From contig JAUSBR010000010.1 in NCBI GenBank assembly GCA_030651895.1, positions 342,703 to 406,702 on the forward strand: a stretch of DNA of 64,000 nucleotides, given 5' to 3'. Below the pieces are notes generated by a model that worked only from the letters and a program-made list of their open reading frames with translations, was not told where the DNA came from and did not search any database. This DNA comes from Sideroxyarcus sp. (GTDB lineage: Bacteria; Pseudomonadota; Gammaproteobacteria; Burkholderiales; Gallionellaceae). Below are positions 1 through 9,812 of the stretch, in pieces; within the stretch, counting starts at the first letter, position 1; the number at the start of each line of letters is the position of its first letter. The position numbers and the translations under genes are program-made.

Positions 1-2
1 CC

Positions 3-515
3 GGCACGCTGAACGAGGCGATGCAATGCGCCCCTGATCAGCTCGATGTGGTATTGCTGGATATCAAGCTGCCCGGTTTGAACGGCGTGGATGGGATCGC
101 TCTGATCAAGCGCAGGTGGCCGCAGGCCCCCGTGCTGATGCTGTCGTCGCAGGACGAGCCCGAAACAGTGCAAATGGCTCTTGCGCGCGGGGCGACATGC
201 TTCATCTCCAAAGCGGACACAGCGGAAAGGATCGTGACCTTGCTTGAGATGGTCTTGCGCGGCGACGTCTTTGCGACGATGGATCAGGCCAATAGCGGCG
301 GCAATACTCCCGGGATGCCGCAGCATCTCACTCCGCGCCAATGCGAAGTGCTCGATCTGCTATGCAAGGGCATGTCGAACAAACTGATCGCCCGCGAACT
401 CGACCTCTCCGAAAATACCGTGCGTGGCCACGTGCAGGCAATACTTGGCTTCCTGCAGGTATCAAGTCGTTCGGAGGCGGTATTTGCCGCACGCAACCGG
501 GGTCTGGTCGGCTGA
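3..515 (+). CDS. LuxR/NarL-type response regulator, 5' end missing
   Basis: The reading frame is open from the first full codon of the window, so the start lies upstream. The visible 170 residues hold the second half of a receiver domain (phosphoacceptor Asp in VVLLDIKLPG, the Ser of LMLSSQ and the Lys of FISKADT) followed by a C-terminal LuxR/GerE helix-turn-helix (LTPRQCEVLDLLCKGMSNKLIARELDLSENT region, about residues 105-165 of the visible part). The stop codon overlaps the start of the next gene by one base, so it is almost certainly co-translated with that hybrid kinase, and the two are likely partners. The signal is unknown. A transcription regulator of the NarL class is well supported; its targets cannot be told. 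Confidence 0.9.
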   Translation, partial: GTLNEAMQCAPDQLDVVLLDIKLPGLNGVDGIALIKRRWPQAPVLMLSSQDEPETVQMALARGATCFISKADTAERIVTLLEMVLRGDVFATMDQANSGGNTPGMPQHLTPRQCEVLDLLCKGMSNKLIARELDLSENTVRGHVQAILGFLQVSSRSEAVFAARNRGLVG

Positions 516-2278
516 TGCGGCTTCGCAAACTCCTGCGACTTTCCGAAACTCACATCCTGGTAGAACAGGTCAGGCTGGTGCTCAGCCACGTATATAGCTC
601 GGCTGTTTCTGGCACATTGCTGGCTCTGCTGATGCTCTGGGTGCTGAGCAACGAGAGCAACGCATTCAACATGAGGCTATGGTGCGCCGCCATGCTATTG
701 TCAAAAGCGGCCAGCCTCATCCACGGACATCGGCAGCTTTCCAGTGGCATCCAAGCCGAGCGTGCCTATCGTATCGCTCTCGAACTGATGCTCCTGAATG
801 CAGTGGAAGGCGCGCTGTGGGGAGCGATGGCCTGGGCTGCGCTGGATAACACCGGCGGCAATGCCGCCATCTTGGTGATCGCTGTCACCGCCGCCGCCGC
901 AGGTGCCGCGGTACCTGAGATGTCGCCCGTATTGCCTGTGTTCTTCGCCTTTGTCATCCCGGAACTGGGCGCCGTGCTCTCGCGCATCATCCTGCTGGAC
1001 GATCCTTTCTACGATGCACTGGCACTGGGCAGCCTGCTCTACATCGGCCATCTCAGCATGCAAGCAGTGAACAGCTGGAAAGCGATACTCAGCGCGATCG
1101 GGCTGCGCTTCGAGAACGCCGAACTGGTGGACCAGCTGCGCATAGAGACCAGCATCGCTGAAGCCGCCATGCGCGAGGCGGAACATGCCAACACCGCCAA
1201 GTCAAAGTTCCTCGCCGCTGCCAGTCACGATCTGCGCCAGCCGATCCACGCGCAGGGGCTATTCCTTGAAGCGCTTGCGCGCACCGACCTGACCCCGCAC
1301 CAGCGCGAATTGCTCTCCAGCGTGCGTTCGTCATCCGAGGCCTCGGGAGAACTGCTCAATGCGCTGCTTGATTTCTCGCGCATCGAGGCGGGCGTGGTCA
1401 AGCCGCATATTCAATCCTTCCGCCTGCAACCGCTGCTCAACAAGATCGAGAACGAACTCGCGCCACAGGCCGACGCCAAGAACATCGTTTACCGTTCACG
1501 CGAAACTTCGCTGGTCGTGCGATCCGATCAGGTGTTGCTCGAATCCATATTGCGCAATCTGGTAACCAATGCGATCCGCTACACCCAAAGCGGCGGCGTA
1601 CTCGTGGCGTGCCGACAGCGAAGCGGACAGGCTGTACTGGAGATATGGGATACGGGAATCGGTATCGCGCCCGAATTCCAGCAGGAGGTGTTTCGTGAGT
1701 TCTACCAGTTGGGTAATCCGGAAAGAGATCGTAACAAGGGGCTTGGACTGGGACTGGCGATCTCGGAAGGACTGGCACGCACTCTCGAACATCGTCTGGA
1801 ACTTGTTTCGAAGCCGAATCGCGGTAGCGTGTTCCGGCTGTATCTGCCCATATCATCCGACATCGTCTTGGCCAATCATGCCGTGATGCAAAGCAGGACC
1901 AGAGTGTTGCGTGCCAGCGTGCTGGTCATCGACGACGATGAGATCGTGCGTGATGGCATGCTGCAGCTGTTGCGCGACTGGGGATGCGAATGCGAGGCGG
2001 TTGAATCCATCGAAGAAGCGCTCGTGATCGCCCGGCTACGTCCGCCCGACGTGATCATCAGCGATTACCGTCTGCGCAAGCAGCGTACCGGCGTCGAAGC
2101 CATCGCCGCCGTGCGCGAGCTGCTGGGCACCGACCTGCCCGCCCTGTTGATCACAGGCGACACCGCGCCAGAACGCTTGCGCGAGGCACAGGCCAGCGGC
2201 ATACCGCTGCTGCACAAGCCGGTCTCACCAGGCAAGCTATACAAAAAACTCGTTGAATTACAGCAGGGAATTCTCTAA
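515..2278 (+). CDS. Hybrid sensor histidine kinase with C-terminal receiver
   Basis: Inner-membrane sensor kinase of 587 residues. The open frame extends further upstream, but the ATG at 515 is chosen because it overlaps the stop of the response regulator (TGATG) and opens the conserved part. Residues about 20-210 contain several hydrophobic stretches (membrane sensor region without a recognisable ligand domain). They are followed by a short coiled linker, a HisKA box with SHDLRQP (His near residue 238), an HATPase domain (N box near LVTNAIRYT, GLGLGLAIS), and a C-terminal receiver domain (VIDDDEIVRDG near 470; phosphoacceptor Asp in VIISDYRL near 513). It resembles the kinase at 39147-41093 in the kinase and receiver parts. 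The receiver may take phosphate back from, or compete with, the neighbouring LuxR-type regulator. Ligand unknown. Confidence 0.9.
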   Translation: MRLRKLLRLSETHILVEQVRLVLSHVYSSAVSGTLLALLMLWVLSNESNAFNMRLWCAAMLLSKAASLIHGHRQLSSGIQAERAYRIALELMLLNAVEGALWGAMAWAALDNTGGNAAILVIAVTAAAAGAAVPEMSPVLPVFFAFVIPELGAVLSRIILLDDPFYDALALGSLLYIGHLSMQAVNSWKAILSAIGLRFENAELVDQLRIETSIAEAAMREAEHANTAKSKFLAAASHDLRQPIHAQGLFLEALARTDLTPHQRELLSSVRSSSEASGELLNALLDFSRIEAGVVKPHIQSFRLQPLLNKIENELAPQADAKNIVYRSRETSLVVRSDQVLLESILRNLVTNAIRYTQSGGVLVACRQRSGQAVLEIWDTGIGIAPEFQQEVFREFYQLGNPERDRNKGLGLGLAISEGLARTLEHRLELVSKPNRGSVFRLYLPISSDIVLANHAVMQSRTRVLRASVLVIDDDEIVRDGMLQLLRDWGCECEAVESIEEALVIARLRPPDVIISDYRLRKQRTGVEAIAAVRELLGTDLPALLITGDTAPERLREAQASGIPLLHKPVSPGKLYKKLVELQQGIL

Positions 2279-2280
2279 GT

Positions 2281-2768
2281 TCAGCTCAAGTTCTGCTCGC
2301 GAATGTGGCGTAGCAGACCAGCCGCCGCATCCTCAACCATATCCAGCACGCGCTCGAAACCATCTGCACCGCCGTAATAAGGATCGGGCACTTCGCGTTC
2401 GCTGTGATGCTCGGCGAATTGCAGGAACAGGCCTAGATGACTTTCCGCATCGCGCGGGCGCAGACTCTCAAGGATGGAAAGGTTAGCCTCGTCCATCGCC
2501 AGCACGTAATCGAAGCGCCTGAAATCCTCCGCCCCAACCTGCCTGCCGCGCAGCTTGCTCATGTCATAGCCGCGCTGTTTCGCGACACGCTGTGTGCGCG
2601 CATCCGGCGCATCGCCGATGTGGTAATCATGCGTGCCGGCCGAATCGATATGGATGTGCTCGGCCAGACCTTCCTGCTCGACGTAGTGACGGAACACCGC
2701 TTCAGCAGTGGGTGAACGGCAGATGTTGCCCATGCACACGAACAGGACTTTGACTTTCATGCTTTCAC

Positions 2769-2772
<4 letters not shown>
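2281..2772 (-). CDS. Low-molecular-weight protein-tyrosine phosphatase
   Basis: Cytoplasmic phosphatase of 163 residues. The N-terminal P-loop reads [16 protein letters not shown], the Cys-x5-Arg-Ser signature of the LMW-PTP family, and the C-terminal catalytic acid motif is VPDPYYGG. The GTG at 2772 overlaps the uvrB stop (GTGA), suggesting translational coupling. An ATG four codons further in (2760) is an equally possible start and matches the usual family N-terminus. In other bacteria members act on tyrosine kinases of capsule or exopolysaccharide synthesis or on small arsenate or phosphate esters; no such partner gene is beside it here, so the substrate is open. Its stop lies only two bases from the stop of the convergent kinase gene, with no visible terminator between them. 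Confidence 0.9.
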
Positions 2773-4793
<2,021 letters not shown>

Positions 4794-4804
4794 GGGCGGC
4801 GGGT

Positions 4805-4832
4805 ATTGTACGGGGAAAGGCACAATTGCCAA
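4805..4832 (-). promoter_or_regulatory. Probable sigma-70 promoter of uvrB
   Basis: Read on the minus strand: -35 TTGGCA (4832-4827), 16-base spacer, -10 TACAAT (4810-4805). The predicted transcription start near 4798 would leave only about five bases before the ATG at 4793, an almost leaderless message. Promoter assignment is by eye. Confidence 0.5.
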
Positions 4833-4851
4833 ACCACAATGCTTGAAGGTT

Positions 4852-4871
4852 ACTGACAACGTTGTGTCAGT
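4852..4871. promoter_or_regulatory. Perfect 7-bp inverted repeat upstream of uvrB (possible operator)
   Basis: ACTGACA-N6-TGTCAGT, centred about 63 bases upstream of the predicted uvrB transcription start. It is not the CTGT-N8-ACAG LexA box and also differs from the GAAC-N4-GTTC boxes found before umuD in this window. There is no run of T after it, so a terminator for the upstream cyclase gene is less likely than a protein-binding site. Confidence 0.35.
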
Positions 4872-4940
4872 TGGAATTATTCAAGGTGAAGCGCAGCAAT
4901 ACCCATCCTGACTAATGGCACTCTGGCAAAATTGCCCAAC

Positions 4941-6386
4941 TCAACTTCCGGAATCATGGAAGCAAATCTGGTTGCGCCCCGCCTCCTTCGCTCGATACAT
5001 CGCCTTGTCGGCCCATTTGAGAATATTCTCCGCGCTCACATCATTGTGGAATAGCACCACGCCTATGCTGGCGCCGACGTTCTGATACGTGATCATCTTC
5101 GTTGTGCCTGTGGGATTGGGGATCAGATAATAGGGTTCTGCCAGGGCAACGCGGATCTTCTCCGCCACAATCTGTGCTTCTTTGGCGCTTGCGGCTTCTT
5201 CCCCGGCCAGCTCGCTGAGTACCACCACGAATTCATCTCCTCCGAAGCGCGCCACGGTGTCCACTTCGCGTACGCAACGGGCAAGGCGATGGGCCACCTC
5301 CACCAGAAGCAAGTCGCCTGCTTTGTGGCCGTACTTGTCGTTGAGCGGCTTGAAGTTGTCCAGATCGAGGAACATCGCTGCGCCATAGCGACCGCTGCGT
5401 TTGCAGGCTGCGATGGCTTGTTCCAGACGGTCATCCAGCAGCCGGCGATTGGGAAGTTGCGTCAGGGTGTCGTAGAAAGCGAATTCCTTGATCTTCTGCT
5501 CCGCCATTTTGCGCTCGGTAACATCGTGCGACACGACGACCACCCTCTGCGGCTTGCCCTGACTATCCTTGATCACTCCGCTACTGGATTCCATGTAGCA
5601 GATGCCACCGTGGGGCAGCAGGAAACGGTATTCCGTCCGCCGTCCCATACCGCATTGAAAAGCGTCGTTGAAGATTTTCCTGACACGTTCGCGGTCTTCC
5701 GGATGGATCTCGGCGAAGGAGTCCGTACCTTTCAGGGATGCCACATCACCAAATAGTCTGGCATAGGATGGACTGTTGTAGATTCGCCGTCCTTTCATAT
5801 CGAGCACCGCGATGAAGTCCTCGACATTCTCCGCAATGAGGCGAAAGAACTCTTCCTGTTCTGCAAGATCCTTGTCCACCTGCTCGCGCCTGGCGATCTG
5901 CTGCTCCAGTTCCCCATTCAGCTTCATCACCTGCGCCCCGGACTTCTTGACTTCATCAAACTCCTTCTTGAGCTGCAAACGGTAGCGGTGCATCGCCTCG
6001 ATTGAAAAGGACACGATGATGCCGTCCAGCAGGAACACCATGTTTGACCAGAAGCTGAGACGAAGTACTTCCATCGAAATGGAGTAATAAGGCGGCGTGA
6101 AGATGTAGGTGGCGAGCACCAATCCAATCACCGTGGCGAGCATCCCGGACTTGTATCCACCAAAGATTGCGGCAAGGGTGACAGAGGGGAAAAAGGTAAC
6201 GTACTGTACACCGGCACTGACGGGAGCGATCGCCAAACGCACGAACAACGCCACCGCCATCAGGACAAGCGTCAACAGATAGGCGTAGATACCATCGCGT
6301 TTTCCCGGAACGAGCAATGGGAACCTGAGAATAAATCCCAGTCTCAAGCGATTCGCGAGTGCTGTCAGGTTTTCATACATGGGCAA
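4941..6386 (-). CDS. Membrane-bound PAS-GGDEF diguanylate cyclase
   Basis: 481 residues. The first about 125 residues contain four hydrophobic segments resembling the DUF4118 (KdpD-type four-helix) membrane module, then a coiled-coil linker, one PAS domain with its PAC tail (about 170-300; ends VVVSHDVTERK), and a C-terminal GGDEF domain with an intact active site RFGGDEFVVV. No EAL domain is present, so it should make c-di-GMP rather than degrade it. An RxxD product-inhibition site cannot be placed with certainty. ATG at 6386 is used; another ATG two codons later (6380) is possible. Two direct repeats lie just upstream and may control it. It could feed the c-di-GMP riboswitch at 24169-24254, but that is inference. 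Confidence 0.92.
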   Translation of the reverse strand: MPMYENLTALANRLRLGFILRFPLLVPGKRDGIYAYLLTLVLMAVALFVRLAIAPVSAGVQYVTFFPSVTLAAIFGGYKSGMLATVIGLVLATYIFTPPYYSISMEVLRLSFWSNMVFLLDGIIVSFSIEAMHRYRLQLKKEFDEVKKSGAQVMKLNGELEQQIARREQVDKDLAEQEEFFRLIAENVEDFIAVLDMKGRRIYNSPSYARLFGDVASLKGTDSFAEIHPEDRERVRKIFNDAFQCGMGRRTEYRFLLPHGGICYMESSSGVIKDSQGKPQRVVVVSHDVTERKMAEQKIKEFAFYDTLTQLPNRRLLDDRLEQAIAACKRSGRYGAAMFLDLDNFKPLNDKYGHKAGDLLLVEVAHRLARCVREVDTVARFGGDEFVVVLSELAGEEAASAKEAQIVAEKIRVALAEPYYLIPNPTGTTKMITYQNVGASIGVVLFHNDVSAENILKWADKAMYRAKEAGRNQICFHDSGS

Positions 6387-6394
6387 CCCCGGTT

Positions 6395-6471
6395 GGCGCT
6401 ATACATAGGGAAAAAATCTTAGCGAGCGGCTGCATGGCAAGCGCGCAGTAGATTTATGGCGCTATGTATAG
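6395..6471. repeat. Two 14-bp direct repeats upstream of the cyclase gene
   Basis: GGCGCTATACATAG at 6395-6408 and GGCGCTATGTATAG at 6458-6471. The start-to-start distance is 63 bases, about six helical turns, so both would face the same side of the DNA. The core CTATRYATAG is itself palindromic. They lie 9 and 72 bases upstream of the cyclase start codon, which suggests a pair of operator sites. Confidence 0.4.
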
Positions 6472-6519
6472 AAATGCATGAGATTGCCAGCCTACACCTA
6501 TTCCAGAATTGGATTGTGA

Positions 6520-6574
6520 AAAACCGGTGAAACCTGTCTGAGTTTGTCGAAGGGCCGGGATATCCCCTCCCGGC
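6520..6574. repeat. Possible copy of a dispersed intergenic repeat with a GC-rich hairpin
   Basis: The stretch around CCTGTCTGAGTTTGTCGAAGG followed by GCCGGGA-N7-TCCCGGC resembles the short hairpin repeats (CTTCGACAA...CTCAG type) scattered between genes in many proteobacteria. Only this one copy is seen here, so the family assignment is from memory and tentative. It lies 3' of mtfA and could also stabilise or end that transcript, although no T-run follows. Confidence 0.3.
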
Positions 6575-6590
6575 ACCGGGGCCAATAAAA

Positions 6591-7379
6591 CTATTGGAGT
6601 CGTGCCAGCGGGTTCTGCCGGTAGAAACGCACCAGTTGTTCGTACACTGCCGGGTAAGCCTGCTGCAGCAAGTCAGGTACCTCGAAGAAGTATTCGCTGA
6701 GGACAGCAAAGAACTCGGCCGGGCTTTCCGTGGCATAAGGATCGATCACCGTGGCTTCGTTGATATCCACGCGGCGGCAGAGATCGTCGTAGGCGGCCTG
6801 GAAATCGCGTGCCCAATCTTCCGGAATCATGCCGGTGTGCAGTGGTGGCCGGCCGTTCGCGTCGCCGTTCATCATGTCCAACTTGTGGGCGAATTCGTGG
6901 ATCACGACGTTGAAGCCCTCGCCCTGCCCAGAGTGTTCCACATCTTCCCACGACAGCACCATCGGGCCGCCCTGCATCGCTTCGCCGCTGCGCACATCGC
7001 GCACATGGTGGACGATGCCGTCTTCGTCCATGTGCTCGCCTTCGTAGATGAATTCGCCCGGATACACCACGATCTCACGCCAGCCTTCGTAGCCCTCGTA
7101 GCCGATGTTCAGTACCGGCAGTGCAGCGAAGACAGCAATGGCGGTGGCCATACCGTCGTCCACCTCGATACCGCCTGCACCGGAGAAGGCCTTGTCGGCC
7201 AGCAACTGCGCCGCCAGTTCGCGCAACCGCGCGCGTTCTGCGGCATCCAGCCCGTCGAACAGCGGCAGTCCCATGACTGCCTGCAAGGTTGCCTCGTCCA
7301 GCGCGTGGCTACCCATACCGCCGCCGAACAAACTTGCAAGCAACGCTAGGGGGATATGTTTCGCATCACGCCCGCGCAT
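6591..7379 (-). CDS. mtfA: MtfA-like M90 zinc metallopeptidase
   Basis: 262 residues, the usual length for the family. The zinc-binding motif is VIHEFAHKLDMMNG (HExxH, about residue 160), with the downstream conserved AESPAEFFAVLSEYFFE stretch carrying the third ligand Glu. In E. coli MtfA binds and inactivates the glucose repressor Mlc and has aminopeptidase activity; no Mlc gene is visible here, but a ROK sugar kinase (same fold superfamily as Mlc) is the immediate upstream gene 42 bases away, which is suggestive. The start is the ATG at 7379. Confidence 0.88.
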   Translation of the reverse strand: MRGRDAKHIPLALLASLFGGGMGSHALDEATLQAVMGLPLFDGLDAAERARLRELAAQLLADKAFSGAGGIEVDDGMATAIAVFAALPVLNIGYEGYEGWREIVVYPGEFIYEGEHMDEDGIVHHVRDVRSGEAMQGGPMVLSWEDVEHSGQGEGFNVVIHEFAHKLDMMNGDANGRPPLHTGMIPEDWARDFQAAYDDLCRRVDINEATVIDPYATESPAEFFAVLSEYFFEVPDLLQQAYPAVYEQLVRFYRQNPLARLQ

Positions 7380-7421
7380 TGTTCGTTTCCTTTTCCAAAT
7401 CGGGAGCCAAAGTCTGCAACA

Positions 7422-8309
7422 CTACAACCATGCTGCACCGCGTACACCGCTGGAATCGCCATAGCGGTGCTGCGCCAGTTTGGTATCCACCCTGTCCGAA
7501 AACACCCATTGGCCCCACAACGGAGGTACGTTCGCATACAGCCGCTCGATATTGGACATGCCCCCGCCCAGCACGATGACGTCCGGGTCGAGGATGTTGA
7601 TGACGTGCGCAAGGGAACGTGCAAGGCGGTGCTCGTAGCGTTGCAGACTGCGCTCGCAGACCGCATCACCCTGCTCTGCGCGCGCCACGATCTCCTCTGC
7701 GCTCAGTGCGATGCCTGCCTCGATCTGGTGCAGCTTCGCCATACCCGGCCCGGAGAGAAAGGTCTCGATGCACCCGTACTTGCCGCAATAGCATGACGGG
7801 CCGGGGAGTTCTTCTGCCTGTGGCCAAGGCAGCGGGTTGTGGCCCCACTCGCCCGCGATGCCGTTGGGGCCGGTAAGCACATGCCCGTTGACGACGATGC
7901 CCGCGCCTACGCCGGTGCCAAGGATGACGCCGAACACGACCGAGGCACCTGCCGCCGCGCCGTCCGTAGCTTCGGAGAGCGCGAAGCAGTTGGCGTCGTT
8001 GCTGATCTGTACTTTGCGTTGCAGCAGAGATTCGAGGTCTTGCAGGATGGGCTGGCCGTTGAGCGCGATTGAGTTGGAGTTCTTGAGGCGTCCGGAGGCG
8101 CGCGAGAGCGCGCCGGGGGTACCGATACCGAGCGAGCCTTGCTGCCCCAGTTCCACTTCGGCGTCACGCACGAGTTGGGCGATGGTTTGCAGGATCTCGC
8201 CGTAGTTGTCTTTTGGGGTGGGTACTCGGCGGCGCAGGAGTTCTTTGCCGCTGTCGTCTAGCGCGATGATCTCTATCTTGGTGCCGCCGAGGTCGATGCC
8301 GAGTCTCAT
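7422..8309 (-). CDS. mak: ROK-family sugar kinase (fructokinase/glucokinase-like)
   Basis: 295 residues. The N-terminal phosphate loop is MRLGIDLGGTKIE, a catalytic Asp lies in the GEWGHNPL region, and the ROK zinc motif is CYCGKYGCIETF. This is the pattern of E. coli Mak (fructokinase) and related glucokinases or N-acetylglucosamine kinases that phosphorylate hexoses with ATP in the cytoplasm. No helix-turn-helix precedes the kinase fold, so it is an enzyme rather than a ROK repressor. The sugar specificity cannot be fixed from sequence; mak is the closest match by motif. It lies between an outer-membrane barrel gene and mtfA, all on the same strand. Confidence 0.82.
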   Translation of the reverse strand: MRLGIDLGGTKIEIIALDDSGKELLRRRVPTPKDNYGEILQTIAQLVRDAEVELGQQGSLGIGTPGALSRASGRLKNSNSIALNGQPILQDLESLLQRKVQISNDANCFALSEATDGAAAGASVVFGVILGTGVGAGIVVNGHVLTGPNGIAGEWGHNPLPWPQAEELPGPSCYCGKYGCIETFLSGPGMAKLHQIEAGIALSAEEIVARAEQGDAVCERSLQRYEHRLARSLAHVINILDPDVIVLGGGMSNIERLYANVPPLWGQWVFSDRVDTKLAQHRYGDSSGVRGAAWL

Positions 8310-8350
8310 GATTTCTGTCTTTCTGTGCCGAACTTCTGCGGCGAATCATC

Positions 8351-9625
8351 TCAGCCGGGATTGTCTACCGAGAACATGCTCCATGGATAGGTGATGAACA
8401 ACTGGCTTTGCACGCCTTCCCTGCCGTTCGCCAGATCGAAGCGGATGATGACACCGGACAGTATCATGCGCGCGCCGATGCCGTAGCTCTCACGTCCGTT
8501 CTTGAACAGTTGGCCGAATTCATCCGCCACCATGCCGCGCTCCCAGAATGCGGCAAGCTGAATGCCTGTACGTACGCCCCTGGCCAGATAGATGTCAAAC
8601 GGGGTGCGTTCGTCGGTGAGGTTCCAGCGGTATTCGACACCATAGAACAGCGACTGTCCCGCGTAGTAACGCCAGTTGTCGTAAGAACGCAGACGCTGGG
8701 TGCCGCCCAGCGGCGAGGCAGTGCCGTAGATGTTGTTGGCGAGTTTGCCTGCCAGCAGTTTGTCTTCGGTGGCGAGACAGGCATCGCGGTTCGGGCCAAC
8801 GGGGTATTGGGTGCAGTTCAGGCCGTAGCGCTGCTGCAACAGGGTCGTGTCGGTGAGCCCCTGACGGGTGACATGGGCGCGCGAGTAGAACAGGTTGAAG
8901 GCCAGCGTGTCCCACTGACGCATCGGCGCATAGCCGGAGAAATTGTAGTCGTTGACGTAATACTCGCTCTCGTCGGCACTGCGGCTGTCGGGCAGGCGGC
9001 TGGAGAATTCGAAACGCGCGCCGCTGCGCGGATCGAGACGGTCGTCGGTCAGATCGATCGAACCGCCCAATGAGTAATAGTTGCCCTTCTTCCAACTGGT
9101 ATCCACGCCGGCGAACGCCTGGTCGTTGATATCAAGCACTTCGATCAGCCGGTTCCTTCCCCTCAGAGCACGCACAAACAGCTCATAGCGGCGCTCGTCG
9201 AAAGTGAGGGTCATCTGCCCGATGAAGTAGTTCCCTTCCACCTTGGGACGAATCAGATCGTCTGGGGATGAATCGATGCCGCGATTGTAGGAGGTGGAGG
9301 CGACCTTGTAGTCGTTGTAGCCGACATCGATGATCAGGCGTTGCGGCACGACGTGGTAATCCAGCAAGGCGGCACCGGTGGCCTTGATGTCACCGCGCAC
9401 GTAGTAGCCGGTGAAGTCGGTGTCGCTGCCGCCCATATTGGAAACGCTGGCGCCGACCCCGGCGGCCGTGCCCATGCCGGGTATCTCGCCCGCTATGGGA
9501 TAGAGGTAATAGGCAAAGTCCTTGCCGAACTGGTCCTTGCGGCGTTCGACCGGGTCGGCATAGCTTACGTTGCCAAACAGTGTCAGCAGCATACAACCCA
9601 GGAACAACCTGACTTTGAGGTCCAT
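8351..9625 (-). CDS. BamA/TamA-like (surface antigen D15) outer-membrane barrel protein
   Basis: 424 residues with an N-terminal signal peptide (hydrophobic run LFLGCMLLTLFGNVSYA, cleavage before DPVE). The rest is made of alternating amphipathic strands ending in an aromatic-rich tail (ITYPWSMFSVDNPG), and contains a conserved barrel segment DDRLDPRSGARFEFS like the D15/Omp85 C-terminal domain (LDPRSG). No POTRA domains are present, so it is not BamA itself but a short barrel-only member, possibly for lipid or surface polysaccharide or protein export. Function unknown. It heads a minus-strand run leading to the ROK kinase and mtfA; the facing gene on the plus strand starts 187 bases away. 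Confidence 0.75.
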   Translation of the reverse strand: MDLKVRLFLGCMLLTLFGNVSYADPVERRKDQFGKDFAYYLYPIAGEIPGMGTAAGVGASVSNMGGSDTDFTGYYVRGDIKATGAALLDYHVVPQRLIIDVGYNDYKVASTSYNRGIDSSPDDLIRPKVEGNYFIGQMTLTFDERRYELFVRALRGRNRLIEVLDINDQAFAGVDTSWKKGNYYSLGGSIDLTDDRLDPRSGARFEFSSRLPDSRSADESEYYVNDYNFSGYAPMRQWDTLAFNLFYSRAHVTRQGLTDTTLLQQRYGLNCTQYPVGPNRDACLATEDKLLAGKLANNIYGTASPLGGTQRLRSYDNWRYYAGQSLFYGVEYRWNLTDERTPFDIYLARGVRTGIQLAAFWERGMVADEFGQLFKNGRESYGIGARMILSGVIIRFDLANGREGVQSQLFITYPWSMFSVDNPG

Positions 9626-9812
9626 GATGAATCCTGCCTTTCCGCTAAGCCGTCACGCTTCCCTGAGGATTCTAGTCTGCTGTGGGGCCCATGACAATTT
9701 GCTGCAGCTCGCGATCGCCGGAATATGATCGTTGCGCGATTGCAAATCCATGACACAAGGTCGATACTGGCAATTGATGCAACTGTTCTTATCCTTCGTT
9801 GAAAATAACTGC

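Noticed and set aside
341..514. Upstream extension of the first hybrid kinase
   Set aside because: The frame is open but overlaps the response regulator gene in another frame; the ATG at 515 overlapping the regulator's stop is the better start.
7422..8309. ROK repressor (Mlc/NagC type)
   Set aside because: The protein begins directly with the kinase phosphate loop and has no N-terminal helix-turn-helix.
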